DNA from: Phaeodactylum tricornutum CCAP 1055/1
Lineage: Eukaryota; Bacillariophyta; Bacillariophyceae; Surirellales; Neidiaceae
Assembly (NCBI RefSeq): GCF_000150955.2
Contig: NC_011695.1
Location: 186,001 to 250,000 of the forward strand
Length of the DNA stretch: 64,000 nucleotides
Direction: 5' to 3'
In this document: piece by piece, positions 30,376-39,618 of the stretch
How the letters are laid out: each line of letters opens with the position of its first letter
How positions within the stretch are numbered: the first letter of the stretch is position 1
Position numbers and translations under genes: made by a program
The notes under the pieces: generated by a model
Databases searched by the model: none
What the model saw: only the letters and a program-made list of their open reading frames with translations
What the model was told of the DNA's origin: nothing

Positions 30376-32864
30376 ATGTCGTCCTACTTTCGTCAACAAG
30401 CTCCGGCTCCACTCCGCACCGTGCATCGCGACTACGAGTATACGTCAGCAATCAACGGAACAACTCCCACACCGACGTCGGCTTCGGCGCATGGTGTAGT
30501 CCAGAACCAGTTTTACCGCACCAGGGCGCCGCCTCCATCGCGGTCTCCCCGGAACGCTCGTGTCGAACCCGACGTAGACGCCGAGGAAGCCTTGCTAGAT
30601 CACGCTCATTTACGAGAGCTGCACGAAGAGGCGGAGAAAATGAAAGCACTTGGGAACAAACACATGGCAGCACAGGTACGTCCCTCGCAAGCTCCAGATG
30701 CCAGTCTTGAGGCGCGCGCCATTCCCAGCACTGGTTGCACTCGCTCACGTCCCTACTCTTTATTTTTCTTCCGTTGTTGACAGGAATATGCCAGAGCCTA
30801 CAATGCCTATTCGGCGGCGCTTCAGCTCGCTCCGGTCGGACCCTCTTCCCACGTGTTTTTGTCGAATCGAGCCGCCGCCTTATTGAGTATGAAACGGTAC
30901 GAGGCCGCGGCCACGGACGCAAAACGAGCCATAGTCCTGGCTCCAACTTTCGGCAAGGCCCACGCTCGCCTGGGACAGGCTCTCTACTTTTTGAAAGACT
31001 ACTAGGCCGCGGTCGAAGCCTACGAAGAAGCGGTAGCCTACGAACCCGACAACGCCACCACGCTCACGTATTTAGAAAAGGCCAGGGCCAAAGGTGAGCG
31101 CTACAACACTCGAGCCCGCGGCGACGACGGCTCCGTGGGGGGCGATGCGTCGACTGCCTACTCCATACAAAATAGTGTTGCTACGGATCACTACCAAAAG
31201 GGCGTCGTCGAGTCTGGTTATAGAGGAATTACCAATCAATCCGTTTTGAACGCAGCCGTCAAGTCGCCCAGGGAGAGAGCCACCGGGTCGTATCGTGCCA
31301 GTCTTTCGCCATCGTACCAGCAGTACGACATGAACGAAGATGACCCTGACTTTGATGAAGCCCTGCGCATTCAACAGCGCGCCGCTAAATTCCTCACCAA
31401 CAAGGCGTACAGGGCAGCTATTGAAGAATACACGGCGGCGTTGTTCTTGGTTCCTGACGACCCCAACCTTTCACCAGAATTGCATTTGGGTCGAGCGCAC
31501 GCCTTGAACGGATCACGACGGCACGAATCCGCCAAAAACGACGCCCGTATGGCTATTCGGCTTAACCCTCAGCCCGCTGCCTTTTCGACAATGGCCAAGT
31601 CACTATTTTACATGAAAGACTATCGAGGTGCCGTTGAGGCCTTTGAGGAATGCGTCAGGCATCTACCTGCAGGCGAGACCCTTGGCATGTTTGACAAAGC
31701 GTATTTACAAAAAGCCCAGGCTGCTCTCGATGAAGAAGAATTCAGTTTGCGGATGGCGGGAACTCCAACGCGCCAGCCAAAAACGCCTATTCCCAAACTC
31801 CCCCCACCCCGTTTTGTTCCACGGGAACAAGCCATGCAGTCATCGCCACAAGTGCCTCCCATGCCCAAACAGTGGCCTCAGCAATCGTCGCTCGCCCCTT
31901 CCACCCTGCGTTGTGGACCGGAACGGCAGGTTTTCTTCTTGTCGGAAGGTCTAGGCATCAAACTGAACCGCGGACCCGACGGTATTGTACGGGTCTTGTC
32001 GGTGACTTCGAATACTCCAGCGGCTCCGGTTGCCCGTAGAGGCATTATTGAAGCAGGTGACGTGGTTCGTGAAGCCGCTGGCGTCGACATTCGTCGGCCT
32101 ATTACAAACATTATGTGGGGCGACACGGTCGCACTCATCAAAATGGCAGCCCGGCCAATTGTGCTCGTCGTTGCGAAAGAAGTCTCCAAAGTGCCTTTGT
32201 CGGTATTGGAAGAACAAATGAAGGCCTTGTCGCCTTTTGGATCGACATCAACAAAATTTGGTGGGAACCACGTTTACCGTCCGTCGAAATCGAGTGGCGA
32301 CGAGACAGTCCGGTATGTCTTGGAAGAATCCATGGGTACGCCAGTAAGTATGGAGTGTTCCTGTTTCTTGTGCTTTGTGGATACAGTAGGACGACTCCAG
32401 TTTCGCTGACGTCTTTGTTGTTTCACTCAGAGTAGCTAGCTGCTGGTCTGCCAGGTGAGGATATAGTAGACGAGGAGGGCACGGGTGTAGAGATAACTGA
32501 GGCTGGACCGTTGGAAGAAGAAGATATCGAAAGCAATGATGAGGAAGTTGAATCCGACTCCGCTTCGGACGTAGCTGTTCTAGCCGGCGAACCTGAAAAA
32601 GAAGACGTTAGTGATACTGTGGATGCTTTATTGGACGAATTAGAGAAGATGGAAGTGAGAAAAAGTAACTCGGATGACGTGGAAGGCTCTGGTACACGCC
32701 GCATGTCAGCCGCAGATTATGAGCTGGAAATGCTGTGCACCGAGATTGAAGCGACCAACTCGGAAAGGAAGTCAGTCGAATCACCTCCGACAGTGGATGC
32801 AATGCCTCTTGATGGCGATGACGTGCCTCCGGAGCGTGTGATTACTGTCAAGCCAGGCAGATGA
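30376..32864 (+). pseudogene. TPR-PDZ protein gene with an in-frame TAG (broken, or read through)
   Basis: Exons 30376..30675, 30784..32343 and 32436..32864 with introns of 108 and 92 nt (GTACGT/GACAG; GTAAGT/AGTAG), all in frame. Exon 2 starts with a TPR block like that of SGT and STIP1 co-chaperones (AYSAALQLAPVGPSSHVFLS, NRAAALLSMKRYEAAATDAK), then meets TAG at 31003-31005 inside LKDY-stop-AAVEAYEEAV; the same spot in the second TPR block reads MKDYRGAVEAFEECV, so one base change of a sense codon is the simple reading. Downstream come more TPRs, a Pro-rich linker, and a PDZ-like domain (GLGIKLNRGPDGIVRVLSVT, GIIEAGDVVREAAG). An ATG at 31330 could give a shorter product. The frame ends at 32864 and an open frame continues at once in another register. 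Confidence 0.65.
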
Positions 32865-35451
32865 GGGGGAAGGAAATGGGGGAGCTGCCAAGAGCCTATC
32901 TTTACGTGATCGAGAAGAGCAAATGGTTGGAGGGGAGATTCTTTTTGGCTCGGAAGCAAATTTGTCTACCGGGAGCTGGGACAATTTGCGTTGGATGTCC
33001 TACTCGGGGTCCCGCAAAATACGATTTTGTCAGATGATTTATCGCCTTCTCACTCCAGAAAAGAAGAACATGTTTTGGGTGACATCGGGTAGAGCATATG
33101 AGAAGCGGGGGCTAGCCATTTATGAAGAGCCGCGATTAATTCTGGTTCTGCGGAGGGTGGTAGATATGCAGGAGCTCCGACTACTTCTAGGTCTACCTGA
33201 CATCGCCGAAATAGACAACCCAGACGTTGCTTTAACGCGTTATTGGGTTGTCGAAAGTGCTGTGGACCCTGCGGTCAGCAGGCTACGTCTGTCTCCTCTC
33301 ACAACTCCAACATCATGGGGAAGCGAACAAGCGGACACCAGGGAGAAATCCTGTTTTGAACTTTTGTCGCCGGCGGAATCGATCATGCTCTCGGCCGTAC
33401 GAGTACGTGAAGGAATCAAGAAGAAAGAACGATCTTTCGTTGACAGTGGTGCTTTCCTGGAAACGACTGCAGTCGAAACCGCTCTCACAAAAGCTCTTTG
33501 TGATGCTAACGACCACGCCGGTAAAATTGGATCTCTGGATGTAGACATGACGTGGAAGCACCAGGTTATTTTGGGAACGCTTCACTCGATTGTCCTCTCC
33601 GGAAATCTTAAAGGATTGGAGGAGGCAATACAACGATTGCGAGTTTCCGTGAAAGATGGTAATGGGTCATCAAAATTTCTTCCAACTCGTGTAGTCGACC
33701 CGCTTGATGAGAACGGCCGCACTCCTTTGTACTATGCTTGTACTTGTCGCATGAGCACTGCTGTAGCATGTCTTATTAACTCTGGGGCAAGGATAAACGT
33801 CAAGACAACGTCGGGCGGTATGGCTTTGAGTCACATTTGTGCATCAAACCTCGACGATAAGAGTCTTTCGATTGTGCTTTCGGCGACACGTCCCTCTAGG
33901 CTTGATCCGAACGAGCTTGACACCATGGGAAGAACGCCGATGTATGTAGCCCTCGTCAACGGTCGTTCAGTGGCCGGAACACGAGATGCCCGGGCTCTGA
34001 GTCGATGTCTTGTCGCTTTGGCAGCATGGGGTGGTCGGATAATTGTGACCGAAACGACTTCATTAGCAAACCCGGTGAAAGTGTTAGCATCTGAGTGGCG
34101 ATCAGAGGACCTTTCTGTACTTCTGGATCATATTGGTTTCCGGTATCCTCTTCGGAAGCCACAATCCTCGGATCTATCACCGATCGCGCTGTCTCTGGGT
34201 GCATTCTATAACTTTCCAATACACAGTGCGTTGATTTCTCTGCATGGTCAGTTGGAAGCAGTAACTTGTCGAGACGAAGCTTCTTCGTATACTGGCGTTC
34301 AGCGAACAATCCGAACTCTCTTACTGAAAAGTTTCGAGCCCAATGAGCGCTTGGATTTTTGTCAATCAACGATGACCGCTGCTCCTGAGCTGGCAAATTT
34401 CGCTGGTTTTACGCCCCTCCAAATTCTCGCGGCTTCCGCTCTGCAGCTGGACGCGGTTGAGGCGCAGATCGACGACGACATCTACCTTAGTCTTGTTGCT
34501 TTGCTCGCTGAAGTTGGTGAGCTGCTGGTGAAGAACGGGGCTCGAATATCTCTTGATGCGCCATCGTTTAAGAGAATACGTCGAAATGCGTCTACCGAGG
34601 GTGTTACTACTAGCAAGAGTCAAAAGGGCGATTCAGTTGTGGACGTTTATCGCTCATCTTTGAAAATTGATTCGAATAAGAAAATAACTAAGATGCTGGG
34701 AGGCGCAGAAAGACTCTCACGGGCCCGCAAAGAGTTTATGCAGCTAACAGCGGTGAATGCTTCGCCGGATATGACCGTCAATTTAAACCTTGGTGATGCT
34801 TTGCCTCTGGAAGATACCAGTGAAGCTGGTGGTAATAACGAAAAGTCTTGCGCCATTTGCTGGGTTGTTTTCGGCGCTCTCATGAATCGCAAGCACAAGT
34901 GTCGAGTCTCTCGACGTTATATCTGCGACGAATGTTCCACCAAACGAATTCTTTGCGATGGTAAGGAATACCGATTAAGTGACGGTCAATTTGCTTTGGC
35001 CAGAGCAGACGCCGACGAAGTTGCCAACGAGCGTGAAGCTGACTTAAATGCGAGAGCGCGCGATACGTCCATGGAGAGTCGGGTACCGTTTGCTCAAGGA
35101 TCTGAGAGATTGCCGGAGAAGAAGCCTGCCGCCCGAAAGTCTTTAAAACAACTTCGTCTCGAAAGGCTTGAAGCGGAGGGGGAAGCAGATCGTAATTCGT
35201 TGTTTGGGGGAATCATGGGATCCGCAGCCAAATTATTTGGTACTGAAGGAGAACCGCAAACGCCGACTCAATCGGACGAAGTGAAGGGGTTAAGCGATTC
35301 GTTAGGACAAACACGTAACGCGTTGTTGGAACGCGGCGACAAATTAGCGACACTGGACGACAAATCAGCAAAAATGGTGGACGCAAGCGCGGACTTTGCT
35401 CGAATGGCGAAAGAGCTTCGCAAAAAGTCGGAAAAATCATGGTTCGGCTAA
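32865..35451 (+). CDS. Ankyrin-repeat protein with FYVE-like finger and SNARE-like tail (separate gene or 3' half of the TPR-PDZ gene)
   Basis: The frame is open from about 32843; its first ATG is at 32923, giving 842 residues. An N-terminal block (MFWVTSGRAYEKRG, PRLILVLRRVVDMQELRLLL, RYWVVESAVDPAVSRLRLSP) recurs, as far as I recall, in stramenopile membrane-traffic proteins. Ankyrin-like repeats follow (DENGRTPLYYACTCRMSTA). Near residue 640 there is a Cys cluster CAICWVVFGAL..KHKC..YICDEC like a FYVE finger, though one usual Cys pair is incomplete (CRVS for CRxC). The last 60 residues (LGQTRNALLERGDKLATLDD and onward) look like an R-SNARE coiled coil without a membrane anchor. An endosomal tethering role is inferred. 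It begins in the register next to the TPR-PDZ frame with about 20 nt of overlap, so an intron or frameshift may link them. Confidence 0.7.
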
Positions 35452-35608
35452 TGTGTCAGTGGCAAACGTGTGAAGTATGTGAACTTTCTGTAAGCATTCT
35501 ATAGTAGACCATTGCACATTTATATAGCTTCGAAACGTTGACTGTACATTGGTTCTCCCCCTACATGAGAGGCCCATGTTGGTCTGCAGCATAACACGGT
35601 AGGGTAGA

Positions 35609-37231
35609 TTACAGCACGTGCTTCCAGGTGCGAACCAAATCCGCTACGGCAGTCCAATGGCCGCGGTCGTAGCCCGACTCAATCTGGTACCAGAGATGAT
35701 CGACGATGTGTCCAAAATCGACAAGTCGCTGCCATGGGCAATCTATTTTCGCCAAAGTTTGAAAACCGCCCAACCAGTATTCCGCATTCAACGAAAAGCC
35801 ATCCTTCGGGAATGTGGTTTCGCCCCACGGTGGCAGCAGTGGACCCAAACAGAGATCACCGTCCCAGCGAACAAGTTGGACTTGCGTGGCCATCCAGCCT
35901 CCACTACGTGTGGGTTCCGAAGGAAATGGAGACAACCGCATGAATTCTAAACGGGGTGTGTCCATGTTCGACAGTACAAATATACCCTCCGACGCGGTCG
36001 TCGTATTGTGAGGTGGATCTACTGCCGGCCTCAAACGATGCAACGTCGACGGTTGGAAGAGATTGCTCTGTTGGAAAACGTAATCTCGCGAAGAAGTTAA
36101 CTCGTCGCCAGGATCCCAATTCCCATGGTTGCAGCACGGTTCGACATCACTGGATGCCCTCAATCGTGGCATTCCACGACTTTCGTTCCCACGCTTTTGA
36201 ACGGGTATCACGACGGGTGCCAAACGATCCAGTTGATGCTTTGATAGCACCGTCGTCGTCACCGCCCCGTCGGTACCGAGAACTGGTCCCGATACGGCGC
36301 TGCGCCAATCCTCCAACTCGTGTGAAAGCCGGAGGTACTGTTGCACGTGTCGAGCGGTGACCCGTACGGTATCGTCGAGAGCAATAAAGACGTCGTGCTG
36401 TAACAATTGATCTTTGATCACGTAACGGTGTTGCCGAGCCAGGGCATGACAGTTTTCCCGCAATGTTCGGTCGTCGTCATGGGAGTACCCGAGTGGACAG
36501 GCCCCGTCCCACACGGTCCAACGCACGTGTGGGGGTATCCATTCCGAAAGGAAGGAGCGTTGCGATGGCGATATTGGATAGGCTGTGATCAAGACAACGT
36601 GCACGTCCCAATCCTTTATAATCGTCAACGACTGGACGTTGGCAACAAGCAGGGGTACGACACGGTGTCGAAATCGGTCGAACGACGGTGCAGCGTCTGT
36701 ATCGGTAGCGAACGCCGTACCGTTTGTGGTCCGAGGGAATCCGGTATCGTGCCAGGACGTGACCGTGTAGAGTAGCCTCTGCGGTCGAGCAACACCCTTT
36801 TCACTGGGATGGACGAGATACACAACCAGGCAAAAGACCACAACCTTCCAGAGGACCCAGAACACGAAAACGGCCCAGCGGTACCGTGGTGGCACCGAGC
36901 GTAGTCGTTCCCGTCCGATGCGGGGCAGAGCCCGTACACGCCCGAGCCAAACAACCAGTGCGCCGCACCGAGGGCCGCCACGGGAGGTCGACGCACTCTT
37001 ACTCTCCTGGCTGTCAGTGTCTAGAAAGGGCAACGCCATGTCACTCATTGCGGTGGAATTCAGGATCAAAGGCGACGAAGGCAGAGACAATCGCGACGGC
37101 GATGGCTGATGGATTGGAGTCGTTGCGTTGGTCAACGAAGCAGCGACCGCCAAATCGGTATCGTTGTCGACATTCCGTGACAGCTTGCGTCGATGCGTGT
37201 GGCCGGATGGCGTACGTCGCAAGGTGGACAT
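35609..37231 (-). CDS. Type II membrane protein, possible glycosyltransferase
   Basis: About 540 residues from the ATG at 37231 (the frame also opens at 37273). A long Ser/Thr-rich cytosolic tail precedes one membrane helix (WAVFVFWVLWKVVVFCLVVY) and a lumenal domain of some 400 residues. That domain has RLLYTVTSWHDTGF, VHVVLITAYP, then QHDVFIALDDTVRVTARHVQ, where DD could serve as a DxD-type metal site, and the late block RSGGWMATQVQLVRWDGDL. The order suggests a Golgi glycosyltransferase of a lineage-specific type; I cannot assign a CAZy family. No intron. The gene is divergent from the CCCH gene. Confidence 0.65.
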   Translation of the reverse strand: MSTLRRTPSGHTHRRKLSRNVDNDTDLAVAASLTNATTPIHQPSPSRLSLPSSPLILNSTAMSDMALPFLDTDSQESKSASTSRGGPRCGALVVWLGRVRALPRIGRERLRSVPPRYRWAVFVFWVLWKVVVFCLVVYLVHPSEKGVARPQRLLYTVTSWHDTGFPRTTNGTAFATDTDAAPSFDRFRHRVVPLLVANVQSLTIIKDWDVHVVLITAYPISPSQRSFLSEWIPPHVRWTVWDGACPLGYSHDDDRTLRENCHALARQHRYVIKDQLLQHDVFIALDDTVRVTARHVQQYLRLSHELEDWRSAVSGPVLGTDGAVTTTVLSKHQLDRLAPVVIPVQKRGNESRGMPRLRASSDVEPCCNHGNWDPGDELTSSRDYVFQQSNLFQPSTLHRLRPAVDPPHNTTTASEGIFVLSNMDTPRLEFMRLSPFPSEPTRSGGWMATQVQLVRWDGDLCLGPLLPPWGETTFPKDGFSLNAEYWLGGFQTLAKIDCPWQRLVDFGHIVDHLWYQIESGYDRGHWTAVADLVRTWKHVL

Positions 37232-37273
37232 TCCGTCGTAGGGGGTTACGGGGTTTATGGTGAGAATATACAC

Positions 37274-37966
37274 CTTTCACGAGACGTCAACTCGTGTACG
37301 TGTGTGGAAGAATCGAGTGAGAGAAAGACAATGCTGCAATGGCGAATAAGCATGCCGTAGCTACACCGTTGGAAACCACCAGCTATCACGACTCGGCACC
37401 CGCAGGGATCATTGACTTTCAGTCGTACCGGCACAGCCTAAAAGGAAAAGGCAATTTGGTGTCGTGTTTGCGGAGCGCATCATGGTGGGGCGATTGTCGA
37501 TGACGAAGGTGAGGAGAGCCCAACAACATTGATTCACTGTCAACTAACAGTGACAGTAATCGTAGCTACCTACCTTCCTCCATGTCGTGTGGAGACATGA
37601 CAGACGGTTTTTCTTCCCGGTAGAGAGTGCAATGTCAGGGCAGACTGACAGACTGACAGCTCTCACGGGGGCGAGTCTGTTAACTGGCGTTGTTCCAAAT
37701 GTACGGCAAGGCAACGTAGAATACAATGTAACGTAACTATCACGACTACCTACTTTTGTTCCACTTTCGAGCTGACTGTGAGACGTTTGTCTTTTATTTT
37801 GGTCCTAGATTTGAAATCGTCCACGACCCCCCACAAGCAAAAACTCGAGTGTGCCAGAGCAACGGGGGACTTTTCTCGGCAGCAAACAATTCACATGGCG
37901 GCGGAGCGTACGCCTTAAGTTCCAATCGTTTGTTCGACTCTACGGAACGCTAGTCGTGCGGGGAAC
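37274..37966. other. Divergent intergenic region with motif cluster
   Basis: About 0.7 kb. TTCACTGTCAA lies at 37533-37543, followed by TAACAGTGACAGTAA (37546-37560), which packs two half-overlapping copies of the motif, and TGACTGTGA at 37773-37781, about 190 bp before the CCCH start. No gene seen. Confidence 0.45.
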
Positions 37967-39351
37967 GTGTGCACGAAGGAAGAGTGCGTTTCCGGAGCTA
38001 TTCCATCCCTCATGACCATTTTGCAGTACTCCCGTACCCGACGAGTAGCTCGGGGGCGCGGTGGGGGTCAGAAGCTCCCGTCGGTTCGCTGGAGTCGACC
38101 TCACGCAGGGTCGTCGTCCGGGAATGCTACCGCCGTTGTTGCCGGGACGACGGCGACACACAGCGAAAAGCGGAACTCGTCAACATTGTCTCCCAACGCA
38201 ACGACAGCGTCCGAGGCTCTACCAAAGGTTCCCGTACTCAAAGGTCCCTCCAAGGTAATGCGTTGGAAACGTCAGAGAAATATCGACGGGGAAGGAACAA
38301 CGGATCAAAACGATGATACTCCCAACCTGCTGGCTTTGCCTCGGAGAGAAGGACACGGTACTGCCACCAATCTCGCAATCGAACCTTCTGCGTTTCCAAC
38401 CGCCGAAATAAGTCACAGCACCCGGATCCTAACAAACACCACTTTAGAGACAGCGACTGCAATGAATCGACCTTTGTCAATGCTGGAAGACTCGAGTCGG
38501 CTTCCACCTACTGTGACTACTACTACTAGGCCGTCGAAGGAAAGCGTAAGTTGTTACGAGCTCGCTTGACGCGGGAACGACAAGTTGGCGACCCAACGTT
38601 TCCGAAATCACCTACAAAACGTGCGGAGACAACCAAATCAAATAGTATCACCTCCAACCTTGAGCGCAGGGGACGTCACAAACTGGTACTAGCCATCCCT
38701 CAGGGAAAGGAAATTGCGCAGGAGACGGCTGTCAATACTAACGACAATACAAACAAGCACAGGGTCGCTTTGGCCGTGTCAAATCGTGGAGGCCGAAGAT
38801 CTCGACAACGCCAAGGTCCTGTTCAAGCTCAACCCGTGGCGAAGCGCATCAAACTGGGTGCAACGCAATCGACCAACTTCAACGCCCAGGATGATATTCA
38901 AGACTACCACGACGGTGCTCCCAACAACAATTCAATAGATGCTCTCACGAGTAGGGTCGGCTATTCCTATGAAAAATTAACTGACTTCGCGTACCGCAAA
39001 ACGGAACGGCAGACAGCGAGGACAACTTCTCGCCGAGGTCGTGGGAAAAACCGTGGTTTGGTGCGTGTGGCGCCGAATGAGCAAAACCAGAGTAACGTGA
39101 TTTGTCCCACCTACTTGCACGGGGAATTGTGTACAGATGAAACCTGCCGCAAACGACACGACGTTCCCACCGAGTTTGCCGTGCCGACATGTCTATACTT
39201 TCAACGTCACGGTATGTGCTTGAAGGAGGATTGTTGCTTTCGGCACGTCAAGGTCAATCCAAGGGCACTCGTTTGCCCTAATTTTACCAATCTGGGGTAT
39301 TGCGAAGATCTGCACTGCCCGTTGACACATACGCGGGTGGGATCTAAGTGA
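37967..39351 (+). CDS. Triple CCCH zinc-finger protein (ZC3H3-like)
   Basis: Exons 37967..38545 and 38665..39351; the 119-nt intron has donor GTAAGT and acceptor CCAACCTTGAG, joining in phase 0 as PSKES-RRGRHKLVLAIP, 421 residues (406 if the ATG at 38012 is used). The first 300 residues are basic and low in structure (TRRVARGRGGGQKL, KVMRWKRQRN). The C-terminus has three C-x8-C-x4-C-x3-H fingers in tandem: CPTYLHGELC..C..H, CLYFQRHGMC..C..H and CPNFTNLGYC..C..H. That spacing and the tandem set recall ZC3H3, which binds RNA and helps mRNA 3' processing and export. RNA binding is a family inference. Confidence 0.85.
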
Positions 39352-39618
39352 TCACGCTCGCCGATTTTCTGACTTTTTGGCATACGAATTTAGAGCTACC
39401 AAATTTCCGTGTCAGGACAATAAAGTATATAAAAGACTACTTTACTTCTACTAGTTTCAATATAGTGACAATACATGAGTGCGTGTATGAACACGTGCTC
39501 CCTCCTCTGAAAGAAAGCCGTGAGACCGTACTTCCGTTCTCTCTGTCACCAGAGTTATCTCAGTCCGTGTTCGGATTGCCTTTAAATGCAGCTAAATATA
39601 TGTAAGAAGTTCCCGACA
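39352..39618. other. Convergent 3' region
   Basis: Short AT-rich space between the CCCH gene and the F-box/ankyrin gene, which face each other; probably the two 3' ends. Confidence 0.35.

Noticed and set aside
30897-31005. An intron that would remove the in-frame TAG of the TPR gene
   Set aside because: GT at 30897 and AG at 31004-31005 exist, but 109 nt is not a multiple of three and removal shifts the conserved downstream frame.
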